From Norana najaformis (lineage: Eukaryota > Annelida > Clitellata > Crassiclitellata > Hormogastridae), in NCBI GenBank assembly GCA_964023275.1, contig OZ029915.1, positions 16,436,712 through 16,500,711 of the forward strand: 64,000 bases of DNA, in the 5' to 3' direction. The notes under the pieces are model-generated. The model saw only the letters and a program-made list of their open reading frames with translations. It ran no database searches and was not told where the DNA came from. The position numbers and the translations under genes are program-made. Below, one piece after another: positions 1 to 9,784 of this stretch (position 1 is the stretch's first letter; each line of letters opens with the position of its first letter).

Positions 1-405
1 GAATAGTCGTGGAACTATCAAATGAAAGGAAGAGATGGGTATCATCAGCATACAAATGGTAGTCAAAAGAGCTGTCGGTACCGAGTGCGGACCTGATGTA
101 GAACTGTAGAACCTTATGGAACACCGCAATTTTAAAAAGTGGGCGCAGAAGTGAATTGATTTATACGAATTGAGTACGGTAGGTGTAGGTAAGATGCAAA
201 CCAACTGAGAGCAGAACGAGAGAGACTGAACCAGTGTTCAAAACGGTGAAGGAGAATATTATGATCAACAGTATCAAGTGCAGCAAACAGGTCAACGAGA
301 ACGACAGCAGTTACTTTTTCTTTATCCATGGAGCTGATTAAGTGATTATGAATGGTAAGTAGTGCAGTTTCAGTGGAATGGTGTCTGCGGTAGGCAGGGC
401 AGGCA
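1..405 (-). mobile_element. L2/CR1-clade LINE fragment, reverse transcriptase
   Basis: Translating the minus strand from 405 downward gives RT sequence of the L2/CR1 type: HHSTETALLTIHNHL, then VVLVDLFAALDTVDHNIL (the conserved LLDLSAAFDTVDH block), then SALSWFASYL. The catalytic YADD motif follows at 52-41 in a shifted frame. The fragment has lost its frame between these blocks and is cut by the window edge, so it is a dead 5'-truncated or partial copy. It lies about 9.4 kb 3' of the Tbx2/3 stop codon. The clade is assigned by motif memory only. Confidence 0.85.
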
Positions 406-547
406 GATAGGGGAAGCAGCCTTCAGCGATTTCTGCAGATCTTGGCGAACATTCAACCACGCCTCAGATCTCAGATGTGTTGACTGTGCACTCGCAATAC
501 TTGATTAATGAATTTATATTTATTCCGATTGGTCCAAATATACGCAT

Positions 548-733
548 GTGAGGAGGAAAAAGAGCAGAGTTAAGAGTCTGAGGAAGAAACCCTATAAAGC
601 AAAGAAAATGATTGAAAGAAATGGGAGGAGAGATAAAGGAAGAGGTATAGACGATATGAAGGACGGCAGGCAGAGAGTGAGAATGAGAAGTGAGATGTTT
701 AGCTGCGAGGAGCAACACACAACAAACAAATAA
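548..733 (+). other. Purine-rich stretch, no convincing gene
   Basis: This stretch is AG-rich and an open frame crosses it, but its product is a compositionally biased Lys/Arg/Met-rich peptide with no recognisable domain. I treat it as non-coding. Confidence 0.4.
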
Positions 734-777
734 TACACCTGTATTTTGATAGTGCCCTTCTTCCGGAGCCCAGAAGA

Positions 778-937
778 GCACACGACCATACATCAGCGTA
801 TTGATGACTCTGAGCAATTGTGGGTGAAAGACTTGCTCAAGGTCTCTGCACAGTAACGGCCTCGGCTGATGCTCAAACCCCCGGTCTCCAGCGTTACAGA
901 CCGAGTGCTCTAACCAATCGGCTTCCTTGACCAATGT
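778..937 (-). repeat. tRNA-derived SINE, copy 1
   Basis: On the minus strand the element opens with a tRNA-like head. An A-box-like TGGTTAGAGCAC lies at 916-905 and a B-box-like GGTTTGAGCATC at about 880-869, with spacing typical of RNA polymerase III promoters. A non-tRNA body follows, containing CAAGTCTTTCACCCACAATTG. The same head and body recur at 21262-21391, so this is a dispersed family and not a tRNA gene. No intact tRNA fold is expected because the 3' half runs into the SINE body. Confidence 0.75.
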
Positions 938-969
938 CAGCCTAATACAGATTGGAAGGGGCAGGCAGA

Positions 970-989
970 GTCGTCGTCGTCGTCGTCGT
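970..989. repeat. (GTC)n microsatellite
   Basis: Short run of GTC/TCG triplets. Confidence 0.85.
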
Positions 990-1039
990 TATAGTTAGTT
1001 GATGTTTGTATATATCACTAAATTTGTAAAGCGGCTTTT

Positions 1040-1255
1040 AAGTAACTCACAAAGGCGCTGCAGCACGGCTACAGTACAATGAGATGACCATGTGTCGCCG
1101 ATCATAGTCGCTGTCGGCCAGGTTGATCAGCAACCGGCATGATGAGCTCATTGATATAATCCGGCGCTGAGCCAACGACCGAGGACCTGACCATGAGGAA
1201 TATTTTGAACTGTATCCTCTTCTCAACTGGAAGCCAGTGTAGGGTGTTTCGTATG
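1040..1255 (-). mobile_element. L2/CR1 LINE fragment, RT C-terminus
   Basis: Minus-strand translation gives TLHWLPVEKRIQFKIFLMV, then SAPDYINELIMPVA, then a PGRQRLRSA block. This is the conserved LHWLPV...FKI...APxYL...GRRxLRSA region near the C-terminus of L2-clade reverse transcriptases. It has the same orientation as the fragment at 1-405 but the order on the minus strand is wrong for one element, so it is a separate copy. A motif common to several tails in this window (CTTTTAAGTAACTCACAAAG) lies just 3' of it at about 1035-1054. Confidence 0.8.
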
Positions 1256-1290
1256 TAGGTAGAAATATGCGTTTATGTATCATTGTCTAC

Positions 1291-1306
1291 TGCTGCTCTG
1301 CTGCTG

Positions 1307-1367
<61 letters not shown>

Positions 1368-1480
1368 CACTTCTACCAATACTACTGCTTCTTTTTCTTC
1401 TTCTTCGTCGTCGTCGTTTAACCTTTTCTGTCTAAGTCATCATCAACGCGTCGTCGTCGTCGTCGTCGTCGTGTTGCTGG
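1291..1480. repeat. Trinucleotide-rich block, (CTA)n then (TCT/TCG)n
   Basis: About 20 CTA/ACT triplets fill 1307-1367, followed by TCT and TCG runs to about 1475. An open frame crosses the block as poly-Thr/poly-Ser/poly-Val, which is a product of the repeat. Confidence 0.9.
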
Positions 1481-2318
1481 ACGCATTCGAATGAAGAGGG
1501 AGAGGAAGATGAAGACGACGTTTGCGACGACGCTGCCGTCCGTCCTAATCGCCTTTTCTAGGACGTCGCATCATTAGAAGAACGTGGCGCCGGTCTTTGG
1601 CTTGCATCAGAGTCCGCCGCCGCCGCCGCCGCCTCTGCTTCCTGTTCAGGTCTTAAGCAGAGAAGCCGCCAAGGGAGGAGCAGGGGCTGAAGGTGACTGA
1701 GGTGTCGGCGTATTACCTCGTCCGCAGCTAATCTTCGCTCTCCCGAGTACGTTAACACCTAGACAATGGATGCCATCGTCACCGCAGACGTCAGCTTTTG
1801 TCTTTGTGGTCGTTTGGAAGGAGAAGGTGGAGAGGGAAGGAGAAGCTTGACGTCGCTTGATGCCATTGACACTTGGCCATCGAAAAATCCGATGAAATAT
1901 TGCTCCATTATATATGACGCCATTTCGTGCAAAGTACACATTATTAGATGCGAAACGAGGACGACAGAAAGCTTCGTCAAATGCAAACGCTGAAATCCAA
2001 AGTCGACCTTAATTTGTTCAATCGAGCTTCGTTCTTATTTGTCCAACTTATCACACGTGCACGAAGCTACAACTCGTACTCACTGCGAGGGGTTTTCTCC
2101 ACGTGCAGTAGGATATTCAGGTGGACAGAGGCCCATCTTGACCGAAGACTGAATTTCTTTTTGCGCAAAGTTTGCCTGCGCCAACTAAGCCTCGGCTTCG
2201 TGCTTATTTTTGCAGCGCAGGCAGTGTTAGCTTTCACTCGCTTTCGCCACGAATTACCAAGCGTGCAGCGTTCTGTATTTGAGTTTAAAATGCTTGCACT
2301 TCGACTCTCAAATTGATT
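1481..2318. other. Intergenic, no recognised gene
   Basis: This stretch holds a short (CCG)n run at about 1614-1632 and several overlapping open frames on both strands, none with a recognisable motif. I see nothing functional. Confidence 0.5.
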
Positions 2319-2377
2319 CTTAATCAATCAATCAATCAATCAATCAACCAATCAATCAATCGATCGATCGATCAATA
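2319..2377. repeat. (ATCA)n tetranucleotide microsatellite
   Basis: AATC units pass into GATC units near the end. Confidence 0.9.
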
Positions 2378-2571
2378 GTTGGTTAAATAGACCTAATGAA
2401 TTAAAACCCTGAACGAAGCAAGGAACTTGAGACTGAAACCCTTCTTCTAGATTTGAATCTTCTTCTGGCTAGGAACACTCCATGCACCGTTTATCAACGC
2501 TTGAAAAAGCTGTGTTGAGAACGGTTACGTGTTTATGACTTGATGAGGAGCTCTACAAATTTATTACGTGA

Positions 2572-2720
2572 CTCAATGAATGAACGAATGAATGAATGAG
2601 CGGGTGAACGAACGAATGAACGAACAAATGAAGTAATCAACCAATCAATCACTCTATTGATTGATTATTTAGTTCGTTAGTTTGTTTATTATTCGTACAT
2701 TCATTCGTTCGTTCGTTCAA
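2572..2720. repeat. Inverted tetranucleotide repeats, (GAAY)n facing (GTTC)n
   Basis: A degenerate GAAT/GAAC run at about 2575-2632 faces a CATT/GTTC run at about 2697-2718. Between them CAATCAATCA meets TTGATTGATT. The whole block can fold as an imperfect hairpin. Confidence 0.6.
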
Positions 2721-3124
2721 TTGTTACTGAATAACCGTCTTAACCACCTATGCTCCTGCTCCAACCGCCTAACATGGGCATTGGCTTGCAGCACGACAGG
2801 GCATCGTTCCAGCCATCATGGATCCTCTGCCAACGAAGCAAGAAACGTGGGGACTGACCGTTAGTAGAAAGGGATAAACAGTTCACATAACTGCTCTCCA
2901 GAAACTCTGTGAATGGAAAAGGCTGGCGGCCGCTTGCTACCCCCATTCTGGTGATTGAGTGACCGCTCTCTCGGTTCCATCTTGCGGCCTTTGCCCGAAT
3001 AATGAAACAATGCGAGTGTTGGTGGCTCTTTGCTTGGGCTTTGACCTGTTCCAGCCTCAAGACTGTAAATGTGAGATGATTTGGCTCATGAGAGCAGAAG
3101 AGCACCATAGAGTTATTTGCAGAT

Positions 3125-3457
3125 TAGCATTTGGGCGATTCACCAAATGAGGAGTTGTTGCATTTGGTACAAGAAGAAAGGACACTGGTCAGTACAATAG
3201 GGAGGAGACAAATGAACTGGATTTGTCACATACTGCGTGGAAATTCTCTCCTGAGGATAGTGACTGAAGGAAGAATTGAAGGAAAGAAGGTTCCAGGAAG
3301 ACCAAGGAATTTGTTGTTGGACTGGATGATGGATAAAGAAAGAATACGGGGCTAGAAAGAAGCTAAGGAGAGGAACATCGGGCCGGGAGCGCCTCGGATG
3401 AGTCTATATTGAAGTGGCGCTATATAAATTCCAAATTACAATTACAATTACCTCGGG
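3125..3457 (+). mobile_element. RTE-type LINE 3' end with (ATTACA)n tail
   Basis: The reading frame gives the C-terminal tail common in RTE-like LINE ORFs: NEELLHLVQEERTLVSTI, RRQMNWICHILRGNSLLR, then GKKVPGRPRNLLLDWMMD. It stops soon after and is followed by GGCGCTATATAAATTCC and three ATTACA units at about 3413-3450. That looks like an authentic 3' terminus with a simple-repeat tail. A second copy of the same coding tail lies at 43690-43960. The rest of the element is absent, so this is a 5'-truncated insertion. Confidence 0.8.
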
Positions 3458-3592
3458 TAAGAAAAACAAAGAAATAATAATAAATAATAACAATAATAAA
3501 TTAATTAGTTAATAAAATTTAATATTTTTTGTTTTTCATTATGCTTGAGGTTTATTAATAATTTAAATAAACAAATAAATAGACATAAATAA

Positions 3593-3593
<1 letters not shown>

Positions 3594-3657
<64 letters not shown>
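3594..3657. repeat. (GAT)n microsatellite
   Basis: About 20 uninterrupted GAT triplets, flanked by AT-rich sequence with AATAAT runs. Confidence 0.95.
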
Positions 3658-3675
3658 AAAAAATAATAATAATAA

Positions 3676-5290
3676 AGGGCCATATTCTGGGATGGCCCTT
3701 CGATCAAGATGGAGGCTTATTTACTATCTATGTCTGAATTGGTTTTAATTCTTCACTTTCTCGTAGCTTTTGCGTTTGGCTCACTGTTTATGTTTTTATG
3801 TTTGGTAAGTGCACTTTTTTAAAACTCCACTTAAACTTGAGCCAGTTTTCCTTCGCTTTTGTCACGCTTATTCTTGCAATTTTTGATCGGAATCGTGACA
3901 CACCAAATCGCTCCGATATTGTCGCCCAGGCACTCACATGGCCGGTTCTGTTTCTCAGCCATGGCCCTTCTCTCAGACCGTAAACAGGGCCAAGGGCATA
4001 TGCAGCGTTTGTCATTCCACTAGACGGCTGCATTTGGCTGACGTTAGGGTTCATAGACATGGCCTTCGGGGTGACCCATGTCCCGGTGCCAATAGGCCGC
4101 CCCTTTCTGTAGTTACAATGCAAGTCCACTCTGATTTAGTTCACGATGCCCCAGCTTCTCTACAAAACGCATTACCTATTGCCTTAAGTTCTGACCTGAC
4201 GCAGAATGATCCAGTTTTACCACATCGTAATATTGCCCACCCTAGCTTCCAGGGCGGCCTCATCAAACATATTCCAAGGGGGGCCCGACCGGCAGTTGCT
4301 AACGCTCTAATTGCAATTAACGAGGACAGTTGGGTCACACTTCTTCTTTTTGGGTCCAAACTATGCTGCCACAGAAGAGAGGAGGCAAACGACACAATAT
4401 TTCCCCCATAATAAAGAAAAGGGTAGAGACTTTACAATCAGAGATGGTAACAGGTGATCCTCTTTCTAATCCAGCTTTTGGGTCAGGTTCGACAAACATA
4501 CACAAAACCAAATGGTCGGAAACCAACAGTATAGCTCGGGCGGTCTCCTCAAAGTTAGAGGAAGGTAATATTCGCGCTGCATTTCGCATCCTCTGCTCAA
4601 ATGAAAGACCGGTCCCGGCTGACTCAGAGTCCCTGAAAGAGCTACGGGGTTGTCCTCTGTGCCCCACACAAATGCCCTTGCGGTGCGTTGGTCACTTCTG
4701 ATGGCTCTCATGGCCTTTCTTGTCACCTAGGCCATGGTCGGACAGCTAGACATGCCCTTGTAAACGACATCATTTGGCGTGGCCTCATCAAGGCCGGCTA
4801 TCCCTCAACAAAAGAGCCGGCGGGTCTTGCCAGGTCAGGTGGGAAGCATCCTGATGGGGTCACTCTGATCCCGTGGAAGAGTGGAAAATGCCTGGCCTGG
4901 GATGCCACTGTCATCGATACCTTGGCAGAATCCTATCGTACCAGGGCTGCCCAGACCGCAGGGGCTGCCGCTGAGATTGCGGCCGAAAGAAAAACAGCCA
5001 AATATTCTGCCATTTTACCCGCATATTGTTTTGTGCCCTTGGCCTCAGAAACTCTTGGCCCAATAAATCCTCAACAGCCTTGGCCGTCGCCTCGCCCAGG
5101 TAACAGACGACACAAGGGAAACCACTTTTCTCTTCCAACGCTTATCAATGGCCATCCAACATTTTATTGCTTTTCACAGCACTTTTGACATCGAGCAAGA
5201 TATCACTGAAGATTGGCCATCCCAGAACAATGCAGTCCCTAATTTCTGAAATCCTGAGGGATCATAAATACCTCGGGAAAATATATTAAT
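3676..5290 (+). mobile_element. Non-LTR retrotransposon with PD-(D/E)XK-like endonuclease, RT core absent
   Basis: Two coding blocks in plus-strand frames resemble the two ends of a LINE-type protein seen in many marine invertebrates. The N-terminal block includes GGLIKHIPRGARPAVANALI, KRGGKRHNISP and ARAVSSKLEEGNIRAAFRIL. The C-terminal block includes TSDGSHGLSCHLGHGRTARH, then HPDGVTLIPWKSGKCLAWDA. That second run has PD, a short gap, then W-D-x-T, as in a restriction-like endonuclease fold. It is followed by TAGAAAEIAAERKTAKYS, ETLGPIN and TRETTFLFQRLSMAIQ. The blocks abut near 4660-4700, where several hundred residues of reverse transcriptase would be expected, so the copy looks internally deleted, with frame changes. 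A related minus-strand fragment lies at 62040-62340. The clade name is uncertain. Confidence 0.65.
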
Positions 5291-5294
5291 AATG

Positions 5295-5931
5295 TAATGG
5301 CGTACCCTTTTTTGTCAGGTGTGTTGATGTTTTTGTAACTTTAGCCTACTTTCCGAGGTGTACCGTGCGATCCCTTCTCGCTGCCATGTATACTTTGCGG
5401 CAGTCAGCTTCCTCAGTAACCCCGGATGCCCAGCCTTGTCACTGCTATAAAAGGAGCGACGCCGATAGTCACAGAAAGAGACTCGGCCGGTGCCTTCAGT
5501 CCTTTAGTGCCAGTCCCAATGAGCCCGGATAAAGGAGAGGGCGACGCTAATCATCTTCTTTAAGACATAGCGTCGTTAAATAGACTACTAGGCCTACAAC
5601 TCACAGACAGACGACGGCGGAGACGCGAACTCGGGACAGCAAAGGCTTGCAACGAAGGCGATGATTTTGGAGGCATGCAAACGAGGACTGACGACTGCGA
5701 AGAGGAACCGCAGATTCAACTAATAGGCCTACTTTACATAGCTGATAGGCTTTATTTTAATTCTGCACATTTTAACGATTTTTCGCTTTTGCATTCTGTA
5801 CGCATTTGTTCTTGGTTGGCTTCGTGGCGTTCGGAGTGGCTCCCGCATTATTGCCCGGCATCGCATATGGCTCAACCATGGCCCCCTCTCTCTCGCTTTC
5901 TCGTTCTCCCTCTCCTCTCTGTCTTTCTTGT

Positions 5932-5964
<33 letters not shown>

Positions 5965-6110
5965 TTCAGACGGCCAGTAAGGCTAAGAACACATGCAGTG
6001 TGTGTCTCATATCGTTACATCTAGGCGACGGCTAAGTCAGTCGGCACTGTCCTTAACGAGAACCTTTGCCCCGGTGTGAAGAAAAGCAGCCCCACTGTCT
6101 ACAATCTAAC
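5295..6110 (+). promoter_or_regulatory. Non-coding block with a TATA-box-like promoter
   Basis: TATAAAAGG lies at 5446-5454 in locally GC-rich sequence. Downstream to about 5690 is GA/CG-rich sequence without a long frame, followed by a (CTGT)n run. The arrangement could be a retroelement promoter, for example a solitary LTR-like fossil, or an unrelated Pol II promoter. No paired terminal repeat was found in the window. Confidence 0.3.
5932..5966. repeat. (CTGT)n microsatellite
   Basis: About seven CTGT units followed by a CT run. Confidence 0.9.
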
Positions 6111-6201
6111 CTGAAGTGTGGAGACTTCTAAATATATGCTGGAAAGTCAATTCAACCTTTGTACTATGGTCCAACCTACGTTTGTAGGTCGATGTGGCAA
6201 A

Positions 6202-6274
6202 GTCATTCAGTGTCATGAAGTCATGTGGCTGGTCATTCAGTGTCATAAAGTCATGTGGCTAGTCATTCAGTGTA
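6202..6274. repeat. 30-bp tandem repeat, about 2.4 copies
   Basis: GTCATTCAGTGTCAT starts at 6202, 6232 and 6262 with few differences between copies. Confidence 0.85.
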
Positions 6275-6329
6275 GCCTACATTTGACTGTAAGTAAACTA
6301 CGGATGTCTTGCATTTAAGGTGTTTTATT

Positions 6330-7085
6330 AGCCTAAACAAACAAAAGTTTGCATTAGTGTACACAAAACTTCACGTTGAAAAGTTTTCAGTGTAATCAAA
6401 TAAAGTAAAGTTTAATTCAGCATTATACCCATGACTTCTGGTTGAGCTGTTCTTACTGTTCAACCAATGTGGATTAACTAAAGGACAAAGTGGATTATTA
6501 ATAGCATAAGACCATGTGGATTATCATAAGAGTATTTGGTAAGCAATATAGAATTTAACATTAAAGAAATTTTCATACATGGATTAAAAGTGTAAATACT
6601 GGTGAAAGGGATAAATATGTACACCAGAATAAGAATATATTGTTATGTTGTAAAAGACAAAGGGGTACATATGAGTAAATACACAGTAAATTCTAGTTGT
6701 ACTATTCATACTGTTCAAACAATGGGGATTAACATCAAGACAAAGCAGATTAACAATAATTACATAGCGCAGAAGACAACAATACGTTGTTCTCCTGGTT
6801 ATCCTCTAAAGTACAACAGATCTTATGAGAAGTGAGTTTGTGAAGTTGATAAGAAGTGGGTTTTGTGTGAACAAGTCTTGTTGTATCATGGCACAATCAG
6901 CTGGCAAGAGAGATCTAAAGCCCCATAAGTTCATCAATTCTCGGTCAAGACAGTGCTGGCTGGTCTTAGAAGTGATGCACGACGCCACATGCAACCAGCA
7001 TATTTTGCAATTATTCTTTCCAACACATTTTTCAACGAGTTAAGGAACGCAGCAATGTCAGCTTCTTCAATCTCTTGGTCAAAAC
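6330..7085. other. Intergenic, AT-rich, nothing recognised
   Basis: I see only short open frames and no motif or repeat that I can name. Confidence 0.5.
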
Positions 7086-7088
7086 CTG

Positions 7089-7252
7089 ATCAAAGATCTT
7101 ATTAAGGTATGATACCACCAAATAAACAAAGTTCTTATGATACCACCACATGAACAAAGTTCCTATGATAACATCACATAAGCAAAGTTCCTATGATAAC
7201 ACAACACAAACGAAGATCTTATGATACCACCACATAAACAACGTTCTGATAT
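7089..7252. repeat. 28-bp tandem repeat, about 5 diverged copies
   Basis: The unit is built on AAAGTTCTTATGATACCACC followed by ACATAAAC. Copies begin near 7089, 7129, 7157, 7185 and 7214, with substitutions and one longer first copy. Confidence 0.8.
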
Positions 7253-7254
7253 CC

Positions 7255-8300
7255 CTCTGAGGCTACCAATGCCTCAACTTATTCACAACAAATTATTACA
7301 GTGGCCATCCGACTTTGATTCTTTTTGCTCTTCAACATCTGCCAGCTGTGCAGCCACATGTTCTTTATACTTGTCTCTTTCTTGTCCTGCAGTCATAGAA
7401 ATTTAATTTTTAATAGCTTTTTAATTTGTGATACGTTATCCTTTCGAGTCTAGTCATTAGTTCTCAGTTTACTCATGCTCTCTTATCAAAGTCTAGTTTC
7501 TGGTTCTTCTTAAAGTTAATTTTTCAGTTCAAGCAAGGACCACATCCATTCTTCTTCAACTCCATCCTTAGACATCGCACTTGCTTAATTAGTTGCAGAA
7601 ATTTCTATCGTTTAAAGACAAGCATAACTTTTCTGTATCCTATTATTTTGAAAGACTGTGCTGTGAAGACGATCTTTCGAAGTTGTCAATGATCAAGTTT
7701 CGAACCGCCGAATTGCCCGATTCGTAACGTATCGTTAACTCAAGAAAAGACAGTCTTTGATTTTATTAATTACAAGCAAACGAACAGTTCAATCAACACA
7801 GCTCTTGAATCGTCACAGTTTCTAAATGCACGAATCTATCAACGACATTTGTAACTCAAACTTTCAACTTAGCACAGGACAGATTAGTGCTAAACGTCGT
7901 CGTGCTGTCTTAACAATGCACCCATAATCGCTTTGCATAGGCTGTTTCCCGCCAAGTCAGTAGACAAACCTTCCGTTATTACGCATTTGTAGAATAAAAA
8001 ACCGGTGACTCATCACAGCGCAAGAGAGTCGTTTCTTGGGCCATCGCTCACGTAATAGAATGTGCGTCGGCAAGAATCACTGCAGACGTGAGCCCACCTG
8101 CCCGCAGGACGCCATCAGTTAATCACACCACCTCCACCACGTGTTTGATGCGTGCCGGTCCTCGTGTGATCAGCGCGTGCACAAACAAATCAATAACCCG
8201 ATTACTCTTGAAAAGTTTATGCAATCTTTCGCTTTAAACTTGCTGACTAATCTGCGCAAAATTACGTTCACATGCTGTTAAAAAGATTTATAAAGGCTCA
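7255..8300. other. Intergenic, nothing recognised
   Basis: No coding motif, array or transposon end was recognised here. Confidence 0.5.
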
Positions 8301-8306
8301 ACATCA

Positions 8307-8352
8307 ATGTTCAGTTACATGCATGCATGTATGCATGCATGTAACTGAACAT
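8307..8352. repeat. Perfect 22-bp-arm palindrome
   Basis: Bases 8307-8328 are the exact reverse complement of 8331-8352, with only GT between the arms. The outer arm is ATGTTCAGTTAC and the inner part is ATGCATGCAT. It can extrude as a 22-bp stem cruciform. More CATG-rich sequence follows to about 8370. It lies about 1.4 kb 3' of the Tbx2/3 stop codon. Confidence 0.95.
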
Positions 8353-8479
8353 ACATGCATGTATACATGCATACACACTATCATACTTTCATATTTTACC
8401 ATTCAATATTTTGTTAATATTGTGTGTGCACGTAATTTTTTGCTATTGAGTCAGCAGGTTTTGAGCGCGCGTTGGTCAG

Positions 8480-8612
8480 GATTTTTTATGACGTCACGTC
8501 GATGAGTCACCGGGTTATTGACTTGTTTCTGATTGGCTGGAGGGTGTCCCGTGCTAAGGTGAGATTTTTCTGTGACGTCACGTCGATTAGTCATCGGGTT
8601 GTTGATTTGTTT
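8480..8612. promoter_or_regulatory. Tandem duplicate with CRE and AP-1 sites
   Basis: A block of about 50 bp occurs twice, starting near 8480 and 8563. Each copy has GATTTTTnTGTGACGTCACG-like sequence with a full palindromic CRE, TGACGTCA, at 8489-8496 and 8573-8580. The first copy also has a perfect AP-1 site, TGAGTCA, at 8503-8509; the second has the diverged TTAGTCA. A CCAAT box on the minus strand (GATTGGCTG) lies between them at about 8531. A third TGACGTCA is at 8889-8896. Regulatory action is inferred from motifs only. Confidence 0.5.
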
Positions 8613-8707
8613 GAGTATTTCTGTGCCACATGCTTGCTGTTACTGGGTGTGTCTAATTGTCACGGTATGATCACATGTCTTTCACTGTTGGATGCGTCTG
8701 TCTTGTA

Positions 8708-8708
8708 C

Positions 8709-8753
<45 letters not shown>

Positions 8754-8800
8754 CATCATCATCATCATCATCATCATCGTCATCATCATCATTTATTTAT
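8708..8800. repeat. (ATT)n-(ATC)n compound microsatellite
   Basis: ATT units pass into ATC units at about 8752, ending in TTTATTTATTTC. Confidence 0.95.
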
Positions 8801-9179
8801 TTCTATTTATTTGTTTAATTTAATTTTGCGCTTGGGTTGGTGTGATGTTGGCCGGCGCTCAGTTACTTACGCCAGCTTAGGCGCGCACTGACGTCAGCAA
8901 AGACTCATTGGCATGTCTAAACCTGTATGCTAACGTGACGGAAGAATTGCCTATGTAAAGCGGTCACAAATACATTGTTAGGGAAGCGCAAAAAAAAGAT
9001 TGTAGAGACAGTTCCTTGTGTACTCAGTTAATTGTTTGAGTTACAAAAGGTGCTAATTATTGCTTCTCAATGATGATTTATAGATTTTTTGTGTGTAGAC
9101 GAATTTATGCCTTTTATCGACATTGACCGTAATTAGAATGTCCCCCTAATCATAGGAGAAGAGGTTTCCGGCTATACAG

Positions 9180-9625
9180 TATGTGTCGAGCCCCACACGA
9201 ATAGGCCTGGAGAGTCTTTGGAATGACGTCGACCTTCAGTCACAGAAAGGTTCTAAGACTAATGGGGCGGCTGCCAACGAATACATATCCTGCAGAGATT
9301 CGGTAGACCGAGGGATATCCGGATGCTGTGTCTTCCGCTAACTAAGAGGGGTTCATGCCGTCGTTCATGGTCGGTGAAATAACCATCCACTGCCGTCGTT
9401 CCTTATTTTCGACACAACTCGACCCAGCAACTCTGAACATGTGTCAGCTGTCAGCTGTGGACAAAAAACCGTCGATTGGGCTCTGCGTGTGTGCGGGAGC
9501 CCGCCAGCGATGACTTTTCTTGTTCTTTGGGCACTGCCTGCTTGCTGATGAGCTTTTTGTTCTTAATGATTTCACATTATTTAGGCTAGCAAAGGCAGCG
9601 CTTTTGTCAGTTACTATGTAAAGTG
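9180..9625 (+). mobile_element. LINE 3' UTR-like repeat, copy 1
   Basis: The stretch from about 9375 to 9620 matches 18700-18960 in order. Both have GTCGTTCC, AACTCTGAACATG, then TTGGGCTNTGCGTGTG followed by GGAGC, then TTNGTTCTTAANGA. The second copy ends in an L2-type tail, so this is probably the non-coding 3' part of a LINE. It starts about 160 bp 3' of the Tbx2/3 stop codon and may overlap its 3' UTR. Confidence 0.55.
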
Positions 9626-9784
9626 TCTGGATAAAATATACAAATATACACATACATACACACGTACATAAATGAATAAATTTCTCATGCGTCTGCTAGT
9701 CCGTCTGTTAAAGGAGAGTAAAGGTGGAGACAGGAGACGAGTGAGAGGGACGGCTGCTGTTCGGAAGCATCGATCTCCCGTTGG

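Noticed and set aside
860-930. tRNA gene
   Set aside because: A and B boxes are present, but the sequence continues into a repeat body shared with 21262-21391 and does not close an acceptor stem.
1267-1494. Poly-Thr/Ser open frame
   Set aside because: Encoded wholly by trinucleotide microsatellites.
8472-8891. 139-codon plus-strand frame with Tyr and His runs
   Set aside because: It crosses an ATT/ATC microsatellite and the CRE duplicate; no domain.
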